Positions 21,614 through 31,480 of a DNA stretch of 64,000 bases are shown here, one piece after another (within the stretch, counting starts at the first letter, position 1; every line of letters starts with the position of its first letter). The DNA lies in the NCBI RefSeq assembly GCF_910592395.1, contig NC_088320.1, forward strand, positions 11,406,501 to 11,470,500, written 5' to 3'. Position numbers and translations under genes: made by a program. The notes under the pieces were generated by a model. The model was not told the origin of the DNA. It searched no databases and was given only the letters and a program-made list of their open reading frames with translations. The stretch comes from Lineus longissimus (taxonomy: Eukaryota; Nemertea; Pilidiophora; Heteronemertea; Lineidae).

Positions 21614-24600
21614 AGAAGTATTAAGGTAGCAGGAAGGGTTGGGCGTTTGTGGTTTCTGAGTCTGAGGGGGTTGGTGTCTGTTGACTGTGCTTTAAGAGAG
21701 ACTAGGCATGGCGCCAGTCTCTCTTAAAGCACAGTCAACAGGCATTTGGTCTCAGTATTTGGGTTTTGATTGCCATGACTGTACCCCTGTAAAAGTCAGA
21801 GGAGGAGAAGTTTGGAATGATGAAAGCATTGAAGAAGAAGAAATGTTATTATTGAGGAAAGCAAAATTTATTATGAGACGAGAAGGCAGTGTCCTGACTT
21901 GATTATTTTGAAAATGGCAGTCTGAACACATTAAAAGGTGGAACATGGCATTTTATCGACTTTGAAGTGTTCCGCAGTTAAAGGGAGACTATAGGCAGCA
22001 GCTAGGTAGGCAAGATAAAGTCATACAAATTTGCCAATAGGGGTCAGTCATATCTCTAGGCATGGCGCCAGTCTCTCTTAAAGCACAGTCAAGAGGCATT
22101 TGGTCTTAGTATTTGGGTAAGTACAGAATCAAGGCAGCTCAGAGAGCAATGATTGAACGATGCTGTGGACAAGTCCAAGGATACTGCATCAGTCACGACC
22201 AACTTCTCATCAGAAAGCGTCACCACCAGCATATTCAATGTTCAGTTCCAACCTGTACCAGTCCAATGCACGCCTGTCATGGTCAGCAGTGGTCAGCTTA
22301 GTGCGATATGGAACATTCTTCCGAAACTCAAGCGAGGGAAGTCTGCTCATTAGCCTATCTCGCGCACTGCTCCTTCTTGTCAAACATCGTAGTGAAATCG
22401 TGGTACAGTGGGGCGTCCTCGAGGATTGCAGCTGGTCGGACAGACGTGAGGTGGAATGTGGGCGGCTGCACTTCTTCGTTGATGTGCGATGGCAGATAGC
22501 ACAGTTGTTGCGTTGCATGACAGCTGAAAGTGAATGTGATATCATAGAACTGAGGCGTTTGCAATGAGACTATAGGTGAAGTAGAAGCAAGGAGTGAAAT
22601 GGGCCATCTTCCAGTGACTAATATACAGAGTAAGGGCACTGGGTGTTGTTAGATTCAGCATTGAATGTATTCCTCGTACAAGCGTGAATAGTGTGGACAT
22701 ACAGTGAGAGGTGAGAGACCCCTATTGACTACTTCTTGTAATTTTATCTTGGATATTATATTAGTATTGAACTTCTAGCCATGGAATATGAAGAAATTGA
22801 AGTTGTAGGCATGGAATATGAAAAATTATTCAACGGTGAAAGACATTATTCCATGAGGCTTTGCCGTGATCGCAAAGGACGCGACGCGATTGGTTCACAT
22901 GCTAATGAGGTATGATAATGATAATTACCTCTATAATGCTACTTGGATAGCGACTGTGTTGTTGATTGCAACAGCGGTCTATGTCAATGTGTGCCTGTAA
23001 TGTCAATGAAGTATGATGAGGTGATGACGATAGTGCAATTATTAAATATTGGCAAGAGATCATACTACAACATAGGTCTTGTTTTTGACAGATGACTGTG
23101 CGACATTCCCATTGGGTCTTGTTAGAGTCAGCGCTGCATGTATTCCTTGTACAAGCTTGAATAGTTGTGACGACTTTGAGGGGTGAGAGACCCCTATCGG
23201 CTACTTCGGCTAACTTTATCTTGCCTACCTAGCTGCTAGCAATAGTGCCCCTTTATCAAGACTGAAACCCACTGTGCGGGGCTAAGAAATTACCTTTATA
23301 ATCCTAGTTGGATAACCACTAGATGATTTGAAGAGTGCTCTGGGGATGTGTGCCTGTAATGTCAATGAAAGTATGATGAGGTGATGACGATAGTGGAATG
23401 ACGAAATACTGGAAAGAGATCTATTCCTAGAAGAACATATGTCCTGTTTTGACTAGGTGGCGCATTTTAGAATCAGCAGTGAGCACTGTGTGTAACATGG
23501 TGGAGGCAGCGGAGATAATAACTGTGTCGAAAGTATTGTTATAGGGCCTTCCCTAGGCCCATGGGGTTAAATTTACAATCCACGATTGAAAAGACGTAGT
23601 TTGATCGCATTCAACTATAAATCCATTGAACAGTTGTGTTCCTTTAGTCAACCGATGACCTTTTGTTGGGCCATGATCGGGGATTGTAAACTGTAAATGT
23701 ATTATGGACTGGGAGACGGGGGAAACACAACTGAAATAGACCAAAACAAGTGATTTTGGGGCTTTGGTTTAGACGCATGCCCCACATGCGCCATGCGGGA
23801 TTATACGGTTCATGTGAACTTGTTGACATCTACATGATCTAGTGCTGTTATTGGTCATGGTACATGGTAGGCCTAATCATCATGGCTATATGTTTCAGGA
23901 AAAGCTCGGAGTAAAATGAACTGCCGATGAATAATGATGTTGTTCATGTTTACCATGTTTACCATGTTTACTAGTACATAGCCATAGGGTATGCACTGAC
24001 CAATGCACTTTCTGCACGTCGTCATGGTAATGTACGTGATACCTTGCATATTTTGTTTTTTGAATGCGAATGCTTTTTGGGCAAAATCACTTGTACCAAC
24101 ACTAATGAATAATGTCTTCTTATCCCTATGACTCCATACACAGTGAGGGCATTGTCCCATTCCCATCAAATGGTAACTTATTGTACCGTATTAGGATGGA
24201 AGTTGGGGAGCAGATACCTACCGTTGCACGCCTGTCATAATCAGCAGTGATGAGCTTAGCGCGATATGGAACATTCTTCAGAAACTCAAGCGAGGGAAGT
24301 CTGCTCATTAGCATATCTCGCGCACTGCTCCTTCTTGTCAAACATCGTAGTGAAATCGTAATGGAAAACGTCTGGCTTCGCGCCAGACGTTGAGACTAAT
24401 AAGTGAAGAACTGATAGGTAAAGAACTTCTACTTGCGCGAGACTGCTCTGATAAAATTATCATTGCAGAGACTACGGTGACGTACACATATATTTTTTAC
24501 AATCAAAAATGCCCTCAAAAGACGACATGGAATGATTATTTTATTGATATTTCCTACTATATACCTTCCAATTATCACTTTATACAAATAGATCGGCGTT

Positions 24601-24756
24601 AGGTCGCATGCTTTTCTTTCCTGGTGACACTATAAAGCAAAATAGTTGCAACCCCGTAAATGCGCTATAAGTCCAATAATAAGTGACGGTGACCCGTTAT
24701 AAATGTTTCGCCAGCTTCGCTTTTTTGCCGCTACGCGGCGCGTTGGGCCCTTGCGT
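21614..24756. mobile_element. 3.1 kb composite insertion inside the DIRS recombinase
   Basis: Copy B reads straight from AACAACC to TAGTCTCAG here. The insert contains inverted repeats (GACTGTGCTTTAAGAGAGAC at about 21682 and its complement at 21714, again at 22070), a TTAA-type element (21982-23253) and a segment duplicated at 22275-22395 and 24235-24361. It ends in a GCCGCTACGCGGC hairpin. No target duplication or intact gene was found, so it is probably several insertions, or a rearranged non-autonomous element. Confidence 0.75.
21982..23253. mobile_element. TTAA-type non-autonomous element (longer relative of the MITE at 30327)
   Basis: The left end, AAAGGGAGACTATAGGCAGC after TTAA (21978-21981), and the right end, GCTGCTAGCAATAGTGCCCC, are inverted over about 45 bp including AGCTAGGTAGGCAAGATAAA. 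The right flank is TTAT rather than TTAA, so the end is degenerate. Confidence 0.5.
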
Positions 24757-25303
24757 CTAGTCTCAGTACCCGTGACATCCAAGGTCCTCTGCAAATATTC
24801 CTTGATAACAGTTACAATACACAAACGCCTATCCGGCGCATAAGCTGTTATAGAAATAGGGGCCATATGAGTCCCCGGCCTAGTTTGCTTAACAATATCA
24901 CCTATAGTAAATATCACTTTCGAAAAAGACAGCTGCATATTCCTAACATCTAAACACGGCAACACCTGAGTTCGCTGACCAGAAAGCAGCAGAAGAAGCA
25001 TTGCCAACTTATGCGACAAGAGTGAAAGAGAAATCTTACGAACAGGAGAAAGCGATTTCAAGTATCGTAACACACATGCAACATCCCACGTTGTATTGTA
25101 CCGAGGCAAAGCTGGCTTCATTTTGAATACCCCCTTCATAAAACGTACAACCATGGGATGCTGTCCCACAGGAACAGAATCTACTATCACATAAGTTGAC
25201 AAGGCGGATCTCGCTGAATTCACTCCACTATCCCCCAGCTGTCTCACTGTCAATAGTTCGTTTAAAAACTGCAGTACTTGATCTACAGTGGGACGAAGGT
25301 GAT

Positions 25304-25347
25304 TTTTGTTGCAAAAGGGAAATTAAAATGTCCCTTTTGCAACAAAA
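25304..25347. repeat. 17-bp perfect hairpin between RT and recombinase ORFs, copy A only
   Basis: TTTTGTTGCAAAAGGGA (25304-25320) and its complement (25331-25347) flank 10 bp. Copy B has only the right arm, so the left arm was gained here. A template-switch event would explain it. It alters the last residues of the RT-RNase H protein. Confidence 0.8.
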
Positions 25348-27554
25348 CTCATCTCACATTCCAATGTATGAGGAGTACTGCTTGAGTGTCCCCGAAGACC
25401 ATGAGCACATGATAACCTTGGCAACGTCTTGCGAAAGTCCTGGGATAGTGAAGGCTTGCCTGATAGCCTTACAACCGCTAAGCGAAGTTTTGGCTCCAGA
25501 GGGTGAGACAACTGCGTGTTCTGAGGTAAGTACAGTGACCTCCTGGGGAGGATCCTGGGGATGTCGATGGCCATCTGCAGCAACGTTGGGAACCACGGTT
25601 GCGTGTTCCACACCGGAAAAACAAGCAAGACCATTGCTCTGTCGACCCTTATCTTCTGTAGAATCCGGCAAATCAGGCTAAAAGGTGGAAAGACATACAT
25701 GTATGAGTAATGCCAATACAGGAAAAAAGCATCAGTAGCAAATGCCTTAGGGTCTGGCCTCCAGGAAACAAATTTTTCCAGTCTGTAATTCAATCTAGTA
25801 GCAAACAAATCTACTTCAGGAGTTCCAAAAATTTCACAAATTCTGTTGAAAACCACAGTCTGCACTGACCATTCAATATCCTCATTTATTTGCTGAGATT
25901 CTCGATCAGCAAGGGTATTGTCTCTCCCTGGCAAATATTGGGCAGACAGCCAAATATTTCGTTCTAAACACCAGAGCCAAACCTCTTTAGTTAACTCATG
26001 CAACTGGTATTTGACACTGCCTAACTTGTTGACACATGCCACTGCAGTCATGTTGTCCATTCTAATTCTGATATGAGCATCTCTTGCCTCAGAACAGAAA
26101 GTTTTCAATGTAAGAAAGCAGGCAAGAAGTTTTAAGTAGTTTATATGATGTTCTGCTTCTGCTTCCGACCATCTACCCCCTGTAGACTGTACTCCATCAA
26201 GGACACCACCCCAGCCTGTCATACTACTATCTGAGGTAAGAAAAATAGAAGGACCTGGTCTAGAAATTGGCCCCTGCTGATAGTCAATATTGTCTATCCA
26301 CCACTTCAAATCCATCCGAGCTGCGGTGGATAAGCAGACTGCAGCCTCAAAATTACCCTTAGACTCCCTGAGTGCAAGATTTCTGACCACCTCGAGAGAT
26401 TTGTAAAATAATGGGGCTACTGGAACTGCCGGCTCAGTGGCCACTAGATTCCCAATAACCTGAGCTAGTTCTCTTACAGTGGTCTTGCCAGAATTCAATA
26501 GGGAGGCACACAATCTCTTGATCTTGTCCTTCTTTCTAGCAGGTAACGAAACTATCATACTAATCGAGTTTAGTATGAATCCAATGAACTCAATTATCTG
26601 TGTCGGGGTCAAAATTGACTTCAGCTGATGAATAGTGAAACCAAGCAAATCTAATAAGCCCGCAGACTCGAGAATATTTTCAACTGCTTCAATGAAGGTA
26701 TCATCGACAGTTAACGAGTCATCAATATAACCAACCATGGAATGACCTTCTTGCCGAAGCTTAGCAAAGACAGGCCGTAATATCTTCGTGAATATTCTTG
26801 GCGAACTCTTTAGTCCTTGGGGCAAGCAGGTAAACTGAAAACCCCGACCATGCCAAAGGAAACGAATGAATCTCCTTGAAGACTGATGGACTGGTACAGA
26901 AAAATACGCATCTTTTAAGTCTATTGAAGCAAACCAAGACCCTTCTTTAATCATGTTAAGAGCATCCCTGATGGTGCTCATCTTGAAATGATGATGTTCA
27001 ACACTGAGGTTGAAATCCTTCAAATTCAGAATCCACCGATGGGAACCATCCCTTTTGGGTACAAGGAAAACCGAAGATACATAGATATCCAGAGTAATAA
27101 CACATGGTTCAATAATACCTTTATTCTCAAGCCCAGTCAATAGATTATCCAAAATCAGAGTTGTAACCTTATCAAACCTGGACTCCCTAGGCTGACTAAC
27201 CTGGTATGGTTCAACAGCACATTCCACTTCATAGCCTAGAATATTTGACAAAACCCAAGGGTCAGATGTAATCGTCTGCCAGTAATCGAGAGCACTGGCG
27301 ACTTTACCAGCCGTAAAATTTTTAGCCGTATTTTTCGGCTTCCAGTCCACCAGTCTTTTGTACCTAGTATCATACATGTCAGAACTCAAGTTAACAGGAA
27401 GTTGAGTGTTATCAGACTTACTTACTATCAAGACAGAATTATCTACTTTTTGACTTTTGTGTCGGTCGTCCTGGACGACCTTGGCTGGTACTGTCGACGA
27501 TCTTGACCCCGACGAGGTCCTTGCTGCATCCAACGATAACTTGGACTCCCCCAA
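25323..27554 (-). CDS. DIRS reverse transcriptase-RNase H polyprotein, copy A (intact)
   Basis: The frame encodes 743 residues from the ATG at 27554. RT motifs include VFLVPKRDGSHRWILNLKDF (about 161-181), FASIDLKDAYFSV (about 208-220), CLPQGLKSSP (about 243-252) and the YIDD box (276-279). RNase H follows with TSDSSMTGWGG (about 440-450), RMDNMTAVACVNKLG (about 498-512) and LPGRDNTLADRESQ (541-554). The C-terminal DLFATRLNY ... VSWRPDPKAFATDAF segment is typical of DIRS elements (the methyltransferase-like domain region). It overlaps the end of the Gag-like ORF by about 110 bp in another frame. The enzyme makes element cDNA from its RNA. Confidence 0.93.
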   Translation of the reverse strand: MGESKLSLDAARTSSGSRSSTVPAKVVQDDRHKSQKVDNSVLIVSKSDNTQLPVNLSSDMYDTRYKRLVDWKPKNTAKNFTAGKVASALDYWQTITSDPWVLSNILGYEVECAVEPYQVSQPRESRFDKVTTLILDNLLTGLENKGIIEPCVITLDIYVSSVFLVPKRDGSHRWILNLKDFNLSVEHHHFKMSTIRDALNMIKEGSWFASIDLKDAYFSVPVHQSSRRFIRFLWHGRGFQFTCLPQGLKSSPRIFTKILRPVFAKLRQEGHSMVGYIDDSLTVDDTFIEAVENILESAGLLDLLGFTIHQLKSILTPTQIIEFIGFILNSISMIVSLPARKKDKIKRLCASLLNSGKTTVRELAQVIGNLVATEPAVPVAPLFYKSLEVVRNLALRESKGNFEAAVCLSTAARMDLKWWIDNIDYQQGPISRPGPSIFLTSDSSMTGWGGVLDGVQSTGGRWSEAEAEHHINYLKLLACFLTLKTFCSEARDAHIRIRMDNMTAVACVNKLGSVKYQLHELTKEVWLWCLERNIWLSAQYLPGRDNTLADRESQQINEDIEWSVQTVVFNRICEIFGTPEVDLFATRLNYRLEKFVSWRPDPKAFATDAFFLYWHYSYMYVFPPFSLICRILQKIRVDRAMVLLVFPVWNTQPWFPTLLQMAIDIPRILPRRSLYLPQNTQLSHPLEPKLRLAVVRLSGKPSLSQDFRKTLPRLSCAHGLRGHSSSTPHTLECEMSFVAKGTF

Positions 27555-28754
27555 CGGTAACGCTGCCCTAACAAACGCTGTCTAGACTGTGAGTAGGGCG
27601 TGGAACGGAATCTTCCTCGAAAGTTGTTCAGTCGGGTAGCTCGACCATGTAATTTCCTCCCCAGAACGTCTGACTCAGCAATGTCTTTTATGTCTTTGGA
27701 CAAATCATCTCCGAACAAATTGCTCATTCCAATGGGGTGATCAACAGCACACAGCTTAGTAAAAGGCTCATGTAAATCGGAGCGAATCAGTTCTTTACGA
27801 GTCTGACAAGTCTTCGTAAATAATGACAATAAAATACGGACAGTGTATGTTAGCGTCGGCAAGATACTCTCAATTTTCAGTTTCTCCGTACGAACCTGAT
27901 GGAGAAGACGAACAATAGGCACCATACTCTTGAGAACTAGCTTTTGATTCTTTTGCATTGAATTGTCCAGCCACTTCGTCTGACGTTTCATTTTCTCCCA
28001 AATGATGGGGTTGGTTTTAGGCACTGTCAAGGCCTTGCAGTTATCAGGGAAAGAATACTTGTCCAAAGTCTTCTCTGAGCACAGGAGTGCCCAAGGACTC
28101 ATCCTGCTCAAAGAAATTGTGCAAATCTGCAAGAGCATCATCTACCAAACCATGGTTGTCCTTCGTCCGAGGTGCGGAATCAGCAGATGTAACTTTTTCT
28201 CCAAAACCATAAAAGGATCAGAATCATCAGCAACAAATTGCTCATCTGCCCATTCACCTTCCTCTTGGTCATCATAGCTGAAACCAGGCCCATCAATCAA
28301 ATCGCCATCATCACCGGCCGGGGGGGGGGGGGGCACCAAGAGCTGCAGAAACAGACTTTACTGACCTGTTCAGAGGCCGAGTAGCACTTTCTAAAGCTTC
28401 AAGCCGATTAAGAATCTTATCTAGCACAGTGTTATCCTGACTGTGAGTACATCCAACGACAGGCGTCTTAGAAACCGCCGCAATATCCGAACCAAAGTCA
28501 TCATCAAACTGACATTCCACAACATGTCCGCCATCTTGGCGACTCTGCTTGTTCGGTTTTTTCGTAACCGCCGATACGGATTTACGTTTCGAACTCGTCG
28601 ATTTAGGCTTGGTCGGCAAAGAAAAAATGTCCGCACCAGAGGCCGAAGCTTTATCTGATTTTTTTGAATTTCTCGATGTATTTAACAGCTTGGAGGGGTC
28701 AACCGCCACCTCGGCGTCAGCAACGAGTTCGTCAGATTTTAACTGAGACGCCAT
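27443..28754 (-). pseudogene. DIRS Gag-like ORF1, broken, copy A
   Basis: It starts at the ATG at 28754 (MASQLKSDELVADAEVAVDP). The N-terminus is acidic and Ser/Lys-rich (SSKRKSVSAVTKKPNKQSR). A proline run encoded by the G tract at 28320-28333 follows, where the frame changes. An acidic segment (YDDQEEGEWADEQF) comes next. There is an in-frame TAG at 28142-28144, with a more protein-like reading in another frame just before it. A last part with FPDNCKALTVPKTNPIIWEK and an Arg-rich tail ends at 27443. The same TAG and shift occur in copy B, so they predate the duplication. It probably packaged element RNA. Confidence 0.8.
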
Positions 28755-28982
28755 GTTTTAATTGCCGGACTCGATGACAGTCAGTCACTCAAGAGCAGAA
28801 AAACTCCACCAAAGCGATCCGATCTTCGCCAAAACAAGCTCGAACCAGCGCACAAGGATCAAAACTCTCAGGCAGCCACACAAAAAACCAACACAATAGT
28901 CAAGAGACCGAAATATTAGTAAAGATAACGAGAGCACACAGCGTGCAAAATATTCTAGCTGGCAGGGTCACTTGGCGTACTG

Positions 28983-29012
28983 CTGGCGGGAATAAGTGAC
29001 GTCATCTCATGG
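28983..29012. repeat. DIRS inverted terminal repeat, right
   Basis: CTGGCGGGAATAAGTGACG and the following TCATCTCATGG are the inverted counterpart of 20733-20764. The outermost 36 bp (29008-29043) recur, inverted, in the internal complementary region. Confidence 0.85.
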
Positions 29013-29043
29013 AATTCCGTAGTATTGTGAAATGAGGTGAAAT

Positions 29044-29640
29044 CATCCTCACAAATCAAATGAGTTCAGAGATTTTGATATGGTACGTTTGACATCAGGA
29101 CAGTTGTGTCTTACATTTCAAATGACAACTTCACAAAACTGCATCGAATATAGACATCAAGACCCCTACCTGGCTGACGGTGGTTGCAAAGCAGAAGCAG
29201 TATAAGGTTAGTCACAAGAGGTACTAAAAGACTGGACAACATCATCCTGCAGGACCGTGCTGAAAGCAACCGACAAAGAAGATCTCTTCGGAGAATTTGC
29301 TGGAATGATCAAGTTCCAAATGACAGAGCACACAGGACCTATCGCCAATACTTCACCGTCATCGCTCGCTCACGGGGTAGAATGATAATGATGAGGAACC
29401 GACGATGATATTTACTTTATTAGCGCTCACTCTCATGAAATACAGAATTGGTTTCGAACTGAAACAGTAGCACAATACAATCTAAGGAACAATAACAGTT
29501 GTCAAACGGCGTGATCCTGACCGTTATGGATAGCATGGGTAAGATCGATTCTTATGACTGATGATAGCTGCTGGCTTAATGATTTTATTTATTGTTCTCC
29601 GTTACAAAACCAAACCTTATAATAAACTCATTGTTATTTT
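29044..29640. repeat. Right part of tandem unit 1 (split by DIRS)
   Basis: From ATCCTCACAAATCAAATGAG this matches 29858-30325, with about 90 bp extra near 29105-29210. It contains a coding-like stretch (DKEDLFGEFAGMIKFQMTEH) also readable in unit 2. Confidence 0.75.
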
Positions 29641-30326
29641 GATATAGGTGTTCAGCTGTTTTAACAAAGAGGTACCAGTGCCTTAAAAGCCGCTACGTCA
29701 CACCAGGCTATTGTTCATATTATCAATATAGATTAATCTACACTTGATATTATATGTATGCACCACAATCATAGAGAGTCTGGCTGAAATAAAAAAAAGA
29801 GCGTTCCGCCTGACAAAAATTTGTTAACTGTAACAAAACGATATCTCAAGTCATTTATCATCCTCACACATCAAACGAGTTCAGAGATTTCGATATGGTT
29901 CGTTTGACATCAGGACAGCAACAAAAGGTACTAAAAGACTGGACAACATCATTCTGCAGGACCGTGCTGAAAGCAACCGACAAAGAAGCTCTCTTCGGAG
30001 AATTTGCTGGAATGATCAAGTTCCAAATGACAGAGCACACATGACCTATCGCCAATACTTCACCGTCATCGCTCGCTCACGGGGTAGAATGATAATGATG
30101 AGGAACCGACGATGATATTTACTTTATTAGCTCTCACTCTCATGAAATATAGAATTGGTTTCGAACTGAAACAGTAGCACAATACAATCTAAGGAACAAT
30201 AACAGTTGTCAAACGGCGTGATCCTGACCGTTATGGATAGCATGGTAAGATCGATTCTTATGACTGATGATAGCTGCTGGCTTAATGATTTTATTTATTG
30301 TTCTCCGTTACAAAACCAAACCTTAA
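29641..30326. repeat. Tandem unit 2, uninterrupted (DIRS empty site)
   Basis: This unit matches 20425-20649 joined to 29044-29640. The junction CAAGTCATTTATCATCCTC at about 29846-29864 is the unoccupied DIRS target. A segment at 29855-30042 reads FRDFDMVRLTSGQQQKVLKD and KATDKEALFGEFAGMIKFQM, suggesting an old exon of unknown gene. Confidence 0.8.
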
Positions 30327-30547
30327 AGGAACTCTATAGGAAGTAGCTAGGTCGGCAAGATAAAATCACAAGAAGTCGCCAATAGGAGTCTCTCACATCT
30401 CACAGTACGTCAAAACTATTCGTGCTTGTAGGAGGCATATATTTAGTGCTGAATCTAACATGACTCAGAGCCCTTACCTGCTTACCGTGTATATAGTCAC
30501 CTGAAGATAGTCAATTTGACCCGCCTGCTCCTGCCTATAGTCCCCCT
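30327..30547. mobile_element. 221-bp MITE with TTAA flanks
   Basis: TTAA occurs at 30323-30326 and 30548-30551. Ends are inverted repeats of the type AGGGGGACTATAGGCAG (right) and AGGAACTCTATAGGAAG (left). Interior words AGCTAGGTCGGCAAGATAAA are shared with 21982-23253. TTAA targets are used by the piggyBac and Kolobok superfamilies. There is no coding capacity. Confidence 0.75.
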
Positions 30548-31004
30548 TTAAGCAAAACGTATATAAGTGACAACAAACACATTAGATGAATAGTTCATCG
30601 TATGGTTGGTTTGAGTCAAAAAAACATGATATGTAATATAAAGTAAGTGTGCTGGCAAGGCGAATTTGTTAGTTATCAACTATTAGTATCAATTAGTTGT
30701 ATCAGTTTCAAATATTGTTGATCAGAGAACAATATCCCAGTAAACTCGGAAAATTAGTTTTGCCGAGAACGACAGAGGGTCCCAAAAATATGTAAGGTGT
30801 CCAAAATATGTAATATGTCAGTGGTGGTGTTGGTGGAACCACTCTCCCTCGAGCCATTAACCTCTTTTCAACAACCAGTGTTAATGGTGCTGGAAAACCT
30901 GAATTACTACCTGGAATAATTATAGGGTAAAAGAATCGCACTCTTGGACGTAACTGGTCGCCTTGGATCGAATTCTGTTCATTTTAGTTACTCATATTCA
31001 TTAA
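30548..31004. other. Anonymous sequence
   Basis: AT-rich, with a short duplicated phrase (AAAATATGTAAGGTGTCC / AAAATATGTAATATGTC) at about 30784-30818. No gene was recognised. Confidence 0.45.
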
Positions 31005-31480
31005 GACGTATGACTATAGATCTTTGCAGTTAGGGGTATACTCCGGCCACTAACTATATTCCTTCTAGGCCAGCCAACGAATTCACCCTCCTTGTTTGGA
31101 TAGAGAACAACATGAAAAAGCTGGCTGGAAAGGATACCAGTAACATCATTTAGCCACTCCCACTAGTAATAAATTTGATTTTAACCACCTTTTTTTCCCT
31201 CGTTACCATGGTTACCGATTTCGTGCATATTATAAACGTCCCATTCACCTCGTGTGTTTTACGAAATTGATCGTGTTTTTTGTCAGCTTCAACTATTAGG
31301 TAATTTTTCCCAAGGGAATAGGCTTTCGTTAGATTGACACCTGAACCATACGTCATTGAAGACCTCCATCTTTGTTTTGTCGCCGATGAGAGTTGTAGAT
31401 TCGGTGGTTTTGAATTTGAATTGGTACAGTAGTGTTTCTGTGATTTTATATGTGACAGTCAACAGTCAACCGGAGTGTTC
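31005..31480 (-). pseudogene. Diverged C-terminal fragment of the 367-residue gene family
   Basis: The minus strand reads AYSLGKNYLIVEAD, EVNGTFIICTKSVTMV and KFITSGSG in the same order as the C-terminal third of the protein at 13626-14729. Downstream bases still match (GCCAGCCAACGAATTCACC). Several indels break the frame. It is clearly older than the A/B pair, showing that the family had at least three members. Confidence 0.75.

Larger units (their letters stand above)
21332..25253 (-). pseudogene. DIRS tyrosine recombinase, interrupted by a 3.1 kb insertion, copy A
   Basis: The N-terminal part is read from 25253 down to 24757 and the C-terminal part from 21613 to 21332. Together they equal the intact 258-residue protein of copy B. 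The catalytic segments are present: GQRTQ (first Arg, N-terminal part), RSTRGAATA (second Arg) and FRKYYNKPI (nucleophilic Tyr). Between them 3,143 bp of unrelated DNA introduces stops. Confidence 0.88.
1357..28518 (+). repeat. Large duplication, copy A (partner 44361-64000)
   Basis: From the words AGAGACTCCTC and AACCCTAATTTATG onward, this block is collinear with 44361-64000. Long stretches are nearly identical and are interrupted by clean insertions in one copy or the other. The stated right end is the position matching the last base of the window; homology may continue beyond. The left edge falls inside a gene: the exon at 44017-44230 has no counterpart here. Copy A is longer because it carries the Harbinger element, the CTAG-flanked element, the 1.35 kb repeat and the insertion in the DIRS recombinase. 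It may be a true duplication, or the second haplotype retained in the assembly. Confidence 0.9.
20650..29043 (-). mobile_element. DIRS-type tyrosine-recombinase retrotransposon, copy A
   Basis: Read on the minus strand the order is 5' end (29043), Gag-like ORF, RT-RNase H, tyrosine recombinase, internal complementary region, 3' end (20650). Inverted terminal segments are at 20733-20764 and 28983-29012. The internal complementary region at 20854-20973 is complementary to the 3' end joined directly to the 5' end, the hallmark of DIRS elements replicating via circular junctions. An uninterrupted site at 29852-29864 defines the insertion and there is no clear target duplication, as expected for recombinase-mediated integration. 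A 3.1 kb insertion at 21614-24756 breaks the recombinase. Confidence 0.93.

Noticed and set aside
22160-22567. A 135-codon plus-strand open frame in the 3.1 kb insertion
   Set aside because: Overlapping frames are open in several phases, composition is low in coding character, and part of the DNA is repeated in other contexts at 24235-24361.
24721-24760. Hairpin plus CTAG as a Helitron 3' end
   Set aside because: GCCGCTACGCGGC followed by CTAG-T fits superficially. However, CTAG is already in the empty site of copy B, and the left side lacks a TC start after A.
25323-27554. Interpretation of the RT region as an endogenous retrovirus
   Set aside because: There is no protease, DDE integrase or LTR pair. 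The YIDD-type RT, RNase H and tyrosine recombinase with inverted ends are diagnostic of a DIRS retrotransposon.
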